From: JAFDXJ01 sp039811225
Lineage (GTDB): Bacteria; Bacteroidota; Bacteroidia; Chitinophagales; Chitinophagaceae
Direction of reading: 5' to 3'
Length of the DNA: 64,000 nt
Assembly: GCA_039811225.1 (NCBI GenBank)
Contig: JBDHYG010000003.1
Span: 62,001-126,000, forward strand
The translations under genes were made by a program, and so were the position numbers. The notes under the pieces are model-generated. The model saw only the letters and a program-made list of their open reading frames with translations, was not told where the DNA came from and did not search any database. Every line of letters begins with the position of its first letter. Within the stretch, counting starts at the first letter, position 1. Below, piece after piece: positions 1 to 8,907 of this stretch.

Positions 1-89
1 ATTATCACCACCATTTTTCTATACACATTGAATCCCTCCGGGACTCGGTGCGGGAATGTAAACTTCCCTTATTGGTATGTGGTGATGAA

Positions 90-121
90 TTTGTACTCTT
101 TTACCCCTTGTAATAATCTTG
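90..121 (+). promoter_or_regulatory. Candidate Bacteroidota promoter of the porP-like gene
   Basis: TTTG at 90-93 is followed after 20 bases by TAATCTTG at 114-121, one mismatch from the Bacteroidota -7 element TAnnTTTG. Transcription would begin near 128, about 40 bases before the ATG at 170. The match is imperfect, and the region is short and AT-rich, so this is tentative. Confidence 0.3.
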
Positions 122-169
122 CAGGCTTAAACGTTTATTTACTTATTTTTGATGCCCCATAATTGCGCT

Positions 170-1177
170 ATGCGGAAATACGCTATTTTATGCATTGTTC
201 TGGTACTGTACACGTTTACCTCGTATGCACAGGATCCGCATTTCTCCCAGTTCTTTGCCTCGCCCTTAACCCTGAACCCGGCCTTTGCAGGGAAATTTAA
301 CGGGACATTCCGTATTGCCGGCAATTATCGCGATCAATGGCCTACCATTAACCGGGCCTATCAAACCGGTACCGTATCCGTGGATTTCCCCATCCTGAAA
401 AATCATATTGCATCCAATGATACCTGGGGTGTTGGCCTGATGGGCTTTTCCGATAAAAGCGCTGCCGGGGCAGTTGCCTTTAATTATATTTCCCTTACCA
501 CGGCTTTTCATAAAGGCCTGGATGAAGAAGGTTACCAGCAATTGGGTGCCGGCTTCCAGGCAACCTATAGCAATATGCGGATCAACCCGGCTAACCTGAA
601 ATTTGAAGACCAGCTTACACCTTTTGGCTTTACCGGAGTTACCAGTGAAACCTTTGCGGGCTCCAACCTGAAATCCAGTTACCTCGACCTGAATGCCGGC
701 CTGTTATATACCGCCAGCACCACGGATCGCAATAATATGTATGTAGGTGTGAGCGTGTACCATATCAACCGGCCGAAACAAAATTTCAATAGTGGCGCTG
801 AGTTTCTTCTCAGCCCGCGCTCTACCATCCATGCCGGCGGCTATTTTGGCCTGACCGATCATACGACCCTGCATGTCAGCGCACTCTATACTTCCCAGGC
901 AAAAGCGTATGAAACATTGGCCGGGGGGGCAATCGAATTTTCAACCGGCGATCCATATAACCCGGTAAGCTTTTATGCCGGCGGCTGGCTGCGGTTTAAA
1001 GATGCCGTGATACCTTATGTAGGTCTTGAATTCAATAGTTTCCGACTGGGTGCCACCTATGATGTGAATATTTCCAAATTAAAAACTGCTTCTGAAAGCC
1101 GCGGTGGCTTAGAGATTTCCCTGATCTATATCAATAAAAAACCGGATAGCAAAGGGGTACCCTGCCCGAAATTCTGA
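170..1177 (+). CDS. PorP/SprF family type IX secretion membrane protein
   Basis: An outer-membrane protein of the PorP/SprF family, which in gliding Bacteroidota is tied to type IX secretion and to attachment of very large secreted adhesins. The ATG at 170 gives a clean signal peptide ending in TSYAQ, followed by the family's characteristic DPHFSQFFASPLTLNPAFAG stretch. The rest alternates short polar turns and aromatic beta-strands, as expected for a barrel, and the length of about 335 residues is usual. Starts at 149 (TTG) and 152 (ATG) would add a hydrophilic leader and are less likely. PorP/SprF genes usually follow a giant gene with a gliding-type C-terminal domain; any such gene would lie before the window. 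The stop lies 1 base from the end of the convergent der gene. Confidence 0.88.
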   Translation: MRKYAILCIVLVLYTFTSYAQDPHFSQFFASPLTLNPAFAGKFNGTFRIAGNYRDQWPTINRAYQTGTVSVDFPILKNHIASNDTWGVGLMGFSDKSAAGAVAFNYISLTTAFHKGLDEEGYQQLGAGFQATYSNMRINPANLKFEDQLTPFGFTGVTSETFAGSNLKSSYLDLNAGLLYTASTTDRNNMYVGVSVYHINRPKQNFNSGAEFLLSPRSTIHAGGYFGLTDHTTLHVSALYTSQAKAYETLAGGAIEFSTGDPYNPVSFYAGGWLRFKDAVIPYVGLEFNSFRLGATYDVNISKLKTASESRGGLEISLIYINKKPDSKGVPCPKF

Positions 1178-1178
1178 T

Positions 1179-2492
1179 TTATTTTTTCCGAAAGAATAAA
1201 CGGATCGGAATCCCGGAAAAAGCAAAATGTTCCCGCAATTTATTTTCTAAATAATTTTTATAGGGTTGCTTAATGTCATCCGGGAAATTGCAGAAAAATG
1301 CAAAGGAGGGAATAGCTGTTGGTAATTGTGTGACAAATTTTATTTTAATGGAATGGCCACGCACCACCGGCGCATGATAGGCTTCAATGGCTTTGAGCAT
1401 AGTGTCATTCAACTGGCTGGTCGGGATCTTGCGGGTTTTATTGGCATACACATCCAGGGCAATTTCGATGGCTTTGAAAATCCTTGTTTTCTCTTTGGCA
1501 GAAATAAATAATATAGGCACATCTGTAAATGGGGCAATCTTTTTTTTGATCTTCATTTCAACATCACGTGCCGTATTTGTTTCTTTTTCTACCAGGTCCC
1601 ATTTATTTACTAAGATGACAATTCCTTTTCCCTTTCGGGCAGCCAGGGAAAAGAGGTTCACATCCTGGGAAGCTATTCCTTTTACTGCATCCACCATCAA
1701 TAAACAAATATCTGCTTCATCCATGGCACGAATGGCCCGAATGATGGAATAAAATTCCAGGTCATCTTTATCTTTATTTTTTTTGCGGATACCTGCGGTA
1801 TCAATCAGGATAAAATCTTTTTGAAATAAGTTATAGCGTGTATGAATCGTGTCTCGTGTGGTGCCGGCAATATCGCTGACAATGGTACGCTCTTTTCCGA
1901 GTAAGGCATTGAGCAATGAAGATTTGCCTACATTCGGCTGGCCCATAATCGCAATTTTGGGCAACTCATTTTCTTCAATAGTCTGCTCAGATTTTTCTTC
2001 GGATATATGCGCTGTGATGGCATCCAGGAGTTCGCCTGTCCCGGAGCCGCTGATACTGCTGATGGTAAAAAGTGGTTCAAAACCCAGGGCATAAAATTCA
2101 GATGCCTCCAGGAGGCGTTCACTATTATCCACTTTATTGACACAAAGCAAAACCGGTTTTTTCGATTTGCGCAATAGCCGCGCCATAGTTTCATCCAGGT
2201 CCGTAATTCCAGTGACTACATCCACCATAAAAATAATGAGGTCGGCTTCATCAATGGCTATCTCCACTTGTTTGCGGATTTCTCTTTCAAAAATATCCTG
2301 GCTATGAGGTACAAAGCCACCGGTATCAATGAGGTTAAAACTTTTTCCGTTCCAGTCTGCCATACCGTACTGCCTGTCACGGGTCACCCCACTGATATCA
2401 TCTACAATGGCTTTGCGTTGTTCCAGCATCCGGTTAAACAAGGTGCTCTTTCCCACATTGGGCCTGCCTGCGATCGCAACGGTAAAACTCAT
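1179..2492 (-). CDS. der: Ribosome biogenesis GTPase Der (EngA)
   Basis: Der is a double GTPase required for maturation of the 50S ribosomal subunit. Two complete G domains are visible. The first has Walker A GRPNVGKST near residue 8, DTGG and NKVD; the second has GQPNVGKSS near residue 183, DTAG and NKWD. A C-terminal KH-like domain ends in a basic tail. The 437 residues match the family. It lies 27 bases downstream of era on the same strand, so the two ribosome-assembly GTPases probably share a transcript. It ends almost touching the convergent porP-like gene, with no visible terminator between them. Confidence 0.97.
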   Translation of the reverse strand: MSFTVAIAGRPNVGKSTLFNRMLEQRKAIVDDISGVTRDRQYGMADWNGKSFNLIDTGGFVPHSQDIFEREIRKQVEIAIDEADLIIFMVDVVTGITDLDETMARLLRKSKKPVLLCVNKVDNSERLLEASEFYALGFEPLFTISSISGSGTGELLDAITAHISEEKSEQTIEENELPKIAIMGQPNVGKSSLLNALLGKERTIVSDIAGTTRDTIHTRYNLFQKDFILIDTAGIRKKNKDKDDLEFYSIIRAIRAMDEADICLLMVDAVKGIASQDVNLFSLAARKGKGIVILVNKWDLVEKETNTARDVEMKIKKKIAPFTDVPILFISAKEKTRIFKAIEIALDVYANKTRKIPTSQLNDTMLKAIEAYHAPVVRGHSIKIKFVTQLPTAIPSFAFFCNFPDDIKQPYKNYLENKLREHFAFSGIPIRLFFRKK

Positions 2493-2519
2493 ATCAAATT
2501 TTTTTTATGTTCGTCCGGC

Positions 2520-3392
2520 TTAATAGCCATATTCTTTCAGGTACAATTCATTGTCCCGCCATTTGGGCCTTACTTTTACGAGCAATTGCAGGAAAACTTT
2601 TTGCCCTAAAAATTTTTCTATATCCAACCTGGCTGCTGTGCCCAGCGCTTTGATCATTTGACCATGCTCTCCTAAAATAATGGCTTTTTGGCTTTCCCGT
2701 TGTACAATTATATCCGCCTGGATTTTTACCAGGTTCGTTTTTTCTTTAAACTCATTGACAAGAACAGCAGCATGATACGGAATTTCTTCGGAGAATAAGG
2801 CATAAATTTTTTCCCGGATCAGCTCGCCTGCAAAAAATTTAACCGGTAAATCGGTGAGGTCATCTTCAGGAAAAAAGACCGGCCCTTCCGGTAAAAGTTC
2901 CAGGATCTTTTGAAAAAGTGTATCTATATTTCCTTTATGTAAAGCCGATACCGGGATGATATGTTTGCCATACGGTTTTTTTTCAAAATAAGATACCAGT
3001 TGCTTTACATCCTCTTTACTTATTTTATCTGTCTTATTCAAGACCAATAAAATTGGAACAGATAATTTCAGGGAGGTAAATAAGACATCTAATTCTTCCG
3101 GGTTGTCGGTGGCATCGGCAAGGAAAATAGCGATATCCGCATCTTCCAATGCGCTTTTTACATGCTGCATCATTTTTTCATGCAACTTGTATTTGGTTTC
3201 ATGCAGGATACCCGGTGTATCTGAAAAAATAATCTGGTATTGGCCGGGCACCGTCAAAAAACCTTTAATGCGTTGGCGGGTAGTTTGAATTTTCGGGGAA
3301 ACAATAGCGAGTTTTTCTCCTAATAAGGCATTCAGGAGCGTGCTTTTGCCTGCATTGGCCTTGCCGAAAATATTGACGAATCCGGATTTCAA
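2520..3392 (-). CDS. era: GTPase Era
   Basis: Era binds the 3' end of 16S rRNA and acts in 30S subunit assembly. The N-terminal G domain shows GKANAGKST (a variant of the usual GxPNVGKS), switch I with QTTRQR, SDTPG and NKTD. The C-terminal KH RNA-binding domain contains ILGEHGQMIKALG near residue 240. At 290 residues it is full length. It is first in the era-der pair; downstream on the minus strand come 27 bases and then der. No clear promoter is visible directly upstream, where a hairpin terminator separates it from the tRNA gene. Confidence 0.97.
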   Translation of the reverse strand: MKSGFVNIFGKANAGKSTLLNALLGEKLAIVSPKIQTTRQRIKGFLTVPGQYQIIFSDTPGILHETKYKLHEKMMQHVKSALEDADIAIFLADATDNPEELDVLFTSLKLSVPILLVLNKTDKISKEDVKQLVSYFEKKPYGKHIIPVSALHKGNIDTLFQKILELLPEGPVFFPEDDLTDLPVKFFAGELIREKIYALFSEEIPYHAAVLVNEFKEKTNLVKIQADIIVQRESQKAIILGEHGQMIKALGTAARLDIEKFLGQKVFLQLLVKVRPKWRDNELYLKEYGY

Positions 3393-3420
3393 AATTGCCG
3401 GTAAAATTTAAAGATAAATA

Positions 3421-3449
3421 AGAAAAGTCCCAGTTCAATGGGACTTTTT
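3421..3449 (-). terminator. Hairpin terminator after tRNA-fMet
   Basis: AGTCCC (3426-3431) and GGGACT (3440-3445) form a 6-bp stem, extended by A-T pairs on both sides, with an 8-base loop. Read on the minus strand it ends in a T-rich run. It lies just downstream of the tRNA and upstream of era. Confidence 0.6.
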
Positions 3450-3455
3450 GTTCTG

Positions 3456-3527
<72 letters not shown>

Positions 3528-3539
3528 ATTTTAGGAGGG

Positions 3540-3571
3540 CAAAGATACAGCGTTAAAAGTAACCCGCCAAA
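3540..3571 (-). promoter_or_regulatory. Promoter of tRNA-fMet
   Basis: On the minus strand TTTG (3571-3568) is followed after 20 bases by TATCTTTG (3547-3540), exact matches to the -33 and -7 elements of Bacteroidota housekeeping promoters. Transcription should start about 6 bases before the mature tRNA 5' end at 3527, leaving a very short leader. Confidence 0.65.
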
Positions 3572-3576
3572 CAAGT

Positions 3577-4302
3577 TCAGGAATCTTTTTTCTTTATGAT
3601 GGATCCGCCACTGGTATTTATACTGCTGATGGTACCATTTCCTTTGTAATTCACGATGGAGCCACCACTGGCTTCTGCTTTCAAATCTTTGTTAATTGTC
3701 AGGTTGATGATAGAACCACCACTGGCTTCAACCGTACAGTTATCGATGGATAGGGAATAATCTTTAAAAATACTGCCACCACTCAGGCTGACAGACAGGT
3801 TAGCGAAAGTGCCGGATAATTTGGAAATACTGCCCCCGCTGAATTTGGCTTTCATACTGTTGCCTTTAAAATTTCCCTCTATAATGCTGCCTCCGCTGAC
3901 CTCTGTAGATAATGCATTCACCTGGACCTGGTCCTGGAGTTTTGCTATGGAGCCACCGGAAAGGCCCAGGTAACTAAGGTCCGTAACGGTTACATAGGCT
4001 TTTAGTTTTTTATTGCCCCAGCTAAAGCCTTTCCAAAAACTGTTATCCACGCTGATGGATAAAATACCATTCTCCACCTTCGTGATAATTTTATCTACAT
4101 ATTTTGCTTCATCGGCACTCACGGCCACGGCTTGTGTATTACCCTGGGAAAGGTATAAAACAATGCCATTGCTGACATCTACCCCGTTAAAACTACCCAC
4201 TTTACGTACTTGTGCATTCGCATCATACACTACATTTTGTGCCCCGCAATACAGGGAAAGTAGCAAAAAGGCGCCCAGGTAATAAACACGATATTTCTTC
4301 AT
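3577..4302 (-). CDS. Exported DUF2807-type (head GIN domain) protein with SGGSI repeats
   Basis: A small exported protein of about 241 residues. The ATG at 4302 gives a signal peptide ending in LYCGAQ; the longer open frame to 4362 only adds a hydrophobic leader. The N-terminal half has the strand pattern of the putative auto-transporter adhesin (DUF2807) family. From about residue 115 the motif SGGSI recurs seven times at 18-21 residue spacing, as expected for successive turns of a right-handed beta-helix. The family is widespread in Bacteroidota and its function is unknown; periplasmic or surface binding is only a guess. No related gene is adjacent: the tRNA lies downstream and the riboswitch-controlled receptor is divergent. 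Confidence 0.75.
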   Translation of the reverse strand: MKKYRVYYLGAFLLLSLYCGAQNVVYDANAQVRKVGSFNGVDVSNGIVLYLSQGNTQAVAVSADEAKYVDKIITKVENGILSISVDNSFWKGFSWGNKKLKAYVTVTDLSYLGLSGGSIAKLQDQVQVNALSTEVSGGSIIEGNFKGNSMKAKFSGGSISKLSGTFANLSVSLSGGSIFKDYSLSIDNCTVEASGGSIINLTINKDLKAEASGGSIVNYKGNGTISSINTSGGSIIKKKDS

Positions 4303-4372
4303 AAAATAGTTTTTTGTTTTTATAAAACGGAAAGCAGGGAAAAAAGTTACAATGAAAAACAAACTGTTTTTT

Positions 4373-4380
4373 TATCTTTG
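4373..4380 (+). promoter_or_regulatory. -7 element of the thiamin receptor transcript
   Basis: TATCTTTG exactly matches TAnnTTTG. It would start transcription near 4387, just before the TPP riboswitch. No convincing TTTG is present at the usual -33 distance. The element overlaps a perfect 7-bp inverted repeat (ATCTTTG-C-CAAAGAT, 4374-4388). Confidence 0.4.
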
Positions 4381-4399
4381 CCAAAGATTACCATTACAG

Positions 4400-4476
4400 T
4401 TTTCACGGGGTGCCGTTTATACGTGCTGAGAATATACCCGAAACCTGATCAGGATAATGCCTGCGGAGGGATACGA
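4400..4476 (+). promoter_or_regulatory. TPP (THI-box) riboswitch
   Basis: The conserved THI-box segments occur in the right order: ACGGGGTGCC at 4405, GTGCTGAGA with ATACCCG (4423-4440), AACCTGATCAGGATAATGCC (4442-4461) and TGCGGAGGGA (4462-4471). TPP riboswitches sense thiamin pyrophosphate and lower expression of synthesis or uptake genes. The element ends about 60 bases before the ATG of the following receptor. In Bacteroidota such elements often act by blocking translation; no clear T-run terminator is seen here. Confidence 0.9.
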
Positions 4477-4535
4477 AACACAGACTTTCTCTTGACGGCT
4501 TCCTGCTCAATAAGTTGAATACAAAAAACACAGCT

Positions 4536-6914
4536 ATGAAAAAAGCAGGTCTTTTGCTGTCCGCCATTTGTTTTACAGCCATGCTTTATGCACAAGTAAC
4601 GATATCCGGCACTGTCCGGGATGAAAAGCAGCAGGCATTACCAGGAGCAACGATTCAATTACTGGTAGGAGAAAAATCGAAGCAAACCATATCCGATAAA
4701 GCCGGCAATTTTATTTTCCATATAGTCAAATCCACTGAGCAAGCCAGGCTCATGATTCATTATGTGGGGAAAAAAGATCAAACAATAGATGTACTTCTTA
4801 CGTCAGATCAGTTTTATCAAATAACCCTGGAAGAGAAAGCCTTGTTCCTTGCACCACTTGAAATACAGTCAATACGGGCATCAGACAAAACACCATTTTC
4901 CAAGTCGGATATTTCTTCTGCTACCCTGGCACAAAAAAATCTGGGGCAGGACTTACCTTTTTTACTCAATCAACTGCCATCGGTTACGATCACATCTGAT
5001 GCAGGGAATGGAATTGGCTATACGGGTATTCGTATTCGCGGAACAGATGCTTCCCGCATAAATGTTACATTGAATGGAATCCCTTATAATGATGCGGAAA
5101 GCCAAAGCACTTATTTTGTAGATATCCCGGATATTTTTTCTTCTTCTCAATCTATCCAGGTACAACGGGGAATTGGCACCTCTTCCAACGGGGGCGGGGC
5201 TTTTGGCGCCACCATTAATATTGCGACAAATGCTTTTATCGATAGCGCTTATGCCGAACTGAGTAATACATATGGCTCATACAATACCTGGCGGAATAAC
5301 CTGCAAGCCGGAACAGGCTTGTTAAACAATCATTTTACTGCTGATATCCGTTTGAGCCATATAGCCAGTGATGGTTATATAGACCGGGCATCCAGTAATC
5401 TGCAGTCATTGTATTTTTCCGGGGCTTACATCAATGGAAAGTCTTCCCTGCGATTTAATTTCATTACCGGTAAAGAAAAAACATACCAAGCCTGGTATGG
5501 TGTGCCGGAAGCTATGTTAGAGACGGATCCTACTTATAATCCCGCGGGCATGGAAAAACCAGGTTCTCCTTATGACAACCAAACGGATAATTATACCCAA
5601 ACACATTACCAGCTTTTTTATAATCAAAAATCCGGTCGCTATTTTGATTGGAATGTGGCGGCGTTTTTGACCAGGGGGAAAGGTTATTATGAAGAATATA
5701 AAGCGGATCAACCTTATGCAAAATATGGTTTACCTCCGGTTATTATGGGTTCTGACACTATTACGAATACAGACCTGGTACGGCGTCGCTGGTTGGATAA
5801 TTATTTTTTCGGCCAATTATTTTCCGTACAGTATCAACAAAACCGAAATGCTCTGACCCTGGGTGGTAGTTGGTCGCAGTATAATGGCAAACATTTTGGC
5901 CAGGTGATTTGGGCACAATTTGGTGCGCCGAAAGATGCAGAATACTATAACCTGCCGGCCTATAAAGCAGATCAACAAGTTTATATTAAATGGCTTTATG
6001 CCATGAATGCAAACTGGAGTTTATTCAATGATGTGCAATACCGCCGGGTACAATATACCATGGATGGCTTTGAAGATAACCCGGGATTATATATCAGGCG
6101 GCATTTCCAGTTTATTAATCCCAAAACGGGGATTAGTTTTAATGATGTACATACACATGCTTATATTAGCTATGGCTTTGTCGGCAAGGAACCGAACCGG
6201 GATGATTTTGAAGCAGCAGTTACTGATCAGCCGAAGCCGGAATTCCTGCATGACTTTGAAGCAGGCATTGAAAGAAAATTGAAACTGTATGCCTGGAGCG
6301 CTACATTGTATTACATGTTGTACAAAGATCAATTGGTACTAACCGGTAAAGTGAATTCTGAAGGGAGTTATACCCGGGTGAATGTGCCAGCCAGTTACAG
6401 GATGGGACTGGAACTTACCGGTTCGGTACAGGTAAAACCCTGGCTACTATTGCAGGCCAATGCCACATTCAGCCGAAATAAGATCCGGCAATTCACCGAG
6501 TATATAGATAATTATGACAATGGAAAGCAGGAAGTTTTTCAGTATACTCAAACAGCGATTTCTTTTTCACCTGCAGTAATCAGTGCGTTTACCGTAGGGG
6601 TGCAACCAATCAAAAACCTGTCACTGACTTTGGAAAATAAATATGTCAGCAAACAATATTTGGACAACACCCAAAATACGGATCGTTCTTTAGCAGCCTA
6701 TTTCGCAGGGAATTTTCGCATGGCCTATACTGCAAAGAAAATTATTTTCCCGGAATGGGACCTTATCCTGCAGATCAATAATTTGTATAATACCACTTAC
6801 ATGTCCAACGGCGCTACCTATCCGTACATTTATGATGGCGTGCTGGTCAATGACAATTATTATTACACGATGGCAAAAATTAATTTTCTTGCCGGCTTAA
6901 AAATTCGTTTTTAA
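4536..6914 (+). CDS. TonB-dependent receptor, probable thiamin transporter
   Basis: An outer-membrane active transporter. After a signal peptide ending in MLYAQ comes a carboxypeptidase-like regulatory domain (about residues 20-105), then a TonB plug with RIRGTDASRINVTLNGIPYN, then a beta-barrel that ends in the aromatic residue F of LKIRF, as barrels do. The ATG at 4536 is preferred to the TTG at 4515 because it gives the clean signal peptide. The TPP riboswitch immediately upstream makes thiamin, or a thiamin precursor, the likely substrate; this is inference from regulation, not from the barrel sequence. No SusD-like partner and no other thiamin gene lies next to it. Confidence 0.88.
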   Translation: MKKAGLLLSAICFTAMLYAQVTISGTVRDEKQQALPGATIQLLVGEKSKQTISDKAGNFIFHIVKSTEQARLMIHYVGKKDQTIDVLLTSDQFYQITLEEKALFLAPLEIQSIRASDKTPFSKSDISSATLAQKNLGQDLPFLLNQLPSVTITSDAGNGIGYTGIRIRGTDASRINVTLNGIPYNDAESQSTYFVDIPDIFSSSQSIQVQRGIGTSSNGGGAFGATINIATNAFIDSAYAELSNTYGSYNTWRNNLQAGTGLLNNHFTADIRLSHIASDGYIDRASSNLQSLYFSGAYINGKSSLRFNFITGKEKTYQAWYGVPEAMLETDPTYNPAGMEKPGSPYDNQTDNYTQTHYQLFYNQKSGRYFDWNVAAFLTRGKGYYEEYKADQPYAKYGLPPVIMGSDTITNTDLVRRRWLDNYFFGQLFSVQYQQNRNALTLGGSWSQYNGKHFGQVIWAQFGAPKDAEYYNLPAYKADQQVYIKWLYAMNANWSLFNDVQYRRVQYTMDGFEDNPGLYIRRHFQFINPKTGISFNDVHTHAYISYGFVGKEPNRDDFEAAVTDQPKPEFLHDFEAGIERKLKLYAWSATLYYMLYKDQLVLTGKVNSEGSYTRVNVPASYRMGLELTGSVQVKPWLLLQANATFSRNKIRQFTEYIDNYDNGKQEVFQYTQTAISFSPAVISAFTVGVQPIKNLSLTLENKYVSKQYLDNTQNTDRSLAAYFAGNFRMAYTAKKIIFPEWDLILQINNLYNTTYMSNGATYPYIYDGVLVNDNYYYTMAKINFLAGLKIRF

Positions 6915-6980
6915 TCAATGCTGTTTGAAAAGATCTTTCAGGTTGATTAAAACGGTAAAAGATGGAAATTAAAAAAAACA

Positions 6981-8864
6981 TTAATCCCGCCGGATCAGGT
7001 CACGCAGTTTATGGCCATGTACCAGCATTTTCAATCCTTGTCTTTTCAGGGAAATAACAGCTTTCTTGCGGGCATAATTATCCATATCCGATTTATACGA
7101 AGCAATAATATTTTTATAGGAAAGGATTCCCGCCATTTTCTGATCGTGCGAAACAACCGGGAGAATATCCAGGTTTTCTTTAGCCATCATTTCCACGGCA
7201 TCACGCAGGCTACGGTCAACACTGATAATGGTATTGGTCCGCCGGATGAGCGAAGTTACAGGTTTGGAAGGGTCGTGATGATTGCCAAATAAATTCGAAG
7301 AACTGATGATACCTTTAAATTCATTGTTGTTGCCGGTGATTATAAAATAGTTGCTGTTGTAATCGGATTCACGCTCCAACCAGTTACGTACTTCACCGAT
7401 TGTATTCTCTTCACTTAATACAATACCATTTTCATTCATGACTTGCCCTACCGTAATTGTTTCCAAAATATCCGGTTCGTAGGAATCGGGTGTTTTAATA
7501 CCACGACGGGTAATTTTTTCTGTCATGATGGTATTCTGCATGAGCATAAATGAAATGAAATAGGCGGCTGTACAGGAACAAAGTAAAGGAAGCAAAGCGG
7601 CTGATTGCCCGGTAACTTCCAATGCAAAGATGATGGAAGTAATGAGCGCCCTTGATGCACCGGCAAACATAGCCGACATACATACCAATGCCGCAAGAGG
7701 TAAAGTAATACCGGAGCCCGGGAAGTATTTTTGTACCAATGTTCCCAATAAAATACCCGCTGCACCACCAATAGTTAATAAAGGCGCTAAGGTACCTCCC
7801 GATGTGCCACTGCCAAGTGCAATCGCCCAGGAAGCAAACTTTAAAAAGCATAAAGAAAGAACTACCTGTAAGGTGAGGTTATTCGATAAAATGTTGGTGA
7901 TATTTTCATAACCCACACCAAGTGTGGCCGGATTGAAGTATCCAATGATACCTACAATCAGGCCGCCAATTGCCGGCCACCACATCCAATGGATGGGTAA
8001 TTTTTCAAAAGTATCTTCAATGAAATACACAATTTTTGTTACGAGTACAGAAACAAGACCCATGAATACACCCAACATGCTATATACAAATAAAGCGGTA
8101 TTAGAAGGTGGTTCTATGGTACCGGTCATTTCAAAAACCGGGCGGGCATCAAATAAAAAATGATGACCTGCTGCACCGGTGATACAGGCAAGGGCCACCG
8201 GGATGATTGATCGTGGGGAGAATTCAAAAAGCAAAAGCTCAATGGCAAGAAATATAGCGGCAGCAGGGCTGCCAAAGATTGCCGACATACCGGCACAGGC
8301 GCCGGCAGCTAATAAAACCTTTCTTTCATAATTTGAAATTTTTAATAACTGGCCAAGCGTGGATCCTAAAGCACCACCAGTAGCAATGATAGGTCCTTCC
8401 GCACCAAAAGGGCCACCGGTACCAATAGCGATTGCAGAAGACAAGGGCTTTAAATATGTGATCGTAGGTTTGATCTTACTTTGATTGGTGAGGATTTGTT
8501 CCATGGCTTCCGGGATACCATGTCCGCGAATGGCTTTGGATCCATATAATGCCATGACACCAACAACGAGACCGCCGATCATCGGAATGAAAATTATCCA
8601 GAATCCAAAGGGGCTACCAATCGGCGTAGCGTGCTCTATCGAGGGTTTGCCAAAGAATGAAATGTTGGTAATAAAATAAATCAGGTTGATCAGGAATTTC
8701 GCAATAAAGCTGATGCAAATAGCTATCGCCACGGCATAGAGTGAAACAGGCAGCAGACGTTTCTTATCCGGTGGGATCCGGTTAGTCATATTCGTTGCTT
8801 CGAGCGTGGGATTGAGAGAAACAGAAATCGGAATCCCGGATTGTTGTAATTGATTTTTTCGCAT
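6981..8864 (-). CDS. ClC-type chloride channel/transporter with CBS domains
   Basis: A membrane anion channel or H+/Cl- exchanger. The ClC signatures are present: GHGIPEAM, GGPFGAEGPIIATGG (carrying the gating glutamate position) and, further on, GSGTSGGTLAPLLTIGG. About ten hydrophobic helices fill residues 45-450, and a C-terminal pair of CBS domains (about 475-600) probably binds an adenine nucleotide. At 627 residues it fits CBS-bearing bacterial ClC proteins. The ATG at 8864 is chosen over a TTG at 8879. It follows the haemoglobin gene by about 43 bases on the same strand, so both probably share the promoter at 9325-9357. Confidence 0.92.
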   Translation of the reverse strand: MRKNQLQQSGIPISVSLNPTLEATNMTNRIPPDKKRLLPVSLYAVAIAICISFIAKFLINLIYFITNISFFGKPSIEHATPIGSPFGFWIIFIPMIGGLVVGVMALYGSKAIRGHGIPEAMEQILTNQSKIKPTITYLKPLSSAIAIGTGGPFGAEGPIIATGGALGSTLGQLLKISNYERKVLLAAGACAGMSAIFGSPAAAIFLAIELLLFEFSPRSIIPVALACITGAAGHHFLFDARPVFEMTGTIEPPSNTALFVYSMLGVFMGLVSVLVTKIVYFIEDTFEKLPIHWMWWPAIGGLIVGIIGYFNPATLGVGYENITNILSNNLTLQVVLSLCFLKFASWAIALGSGTSGGTLAPLLTIGGAAGILLGTLVQKYFPGSGITLPLAALVCMSAMFAGASRALITSIIFALEVTGQSAALLPLLCSCTAAYFISFMLMQNTIMTEKITRRGIKTPDSYEPDILETITVGQVMNENGIVLSEENTIGEVRNWLERESDYNSNYFIITGNNNEFKGIISSSNLFGNHHDPSKPVTSLIRRTNTIISVDRSLRDAVEMMAKENLDILPVVSHDQKMAGILSYKNIIASYKSDMDNYARKKAVISLKRQGLKMLVHGHKLRDLIRRD

Positions 8865-8907
8865 ACTCAAAAAGTGCAAACAATGTTCGCGTGATGAAAC
8901 TTAAAAA

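Noticed and set aside
1..162. Open frame from the window edge ending at 162, and another ending at 111
   Set aside because: Neither translation resembles a known C-terminus or shows coding-like composition. A promoter for the next gene appears within the region, so it was left unannotated.
6915..6980. Inverted repeat AATCAA/TTGATT with inner TGAAA/TTTCA between the receptor and the ClC gene
   Set aside because: Short AT-rich arms, no T-run and weak predicted stem; not called a terminator.
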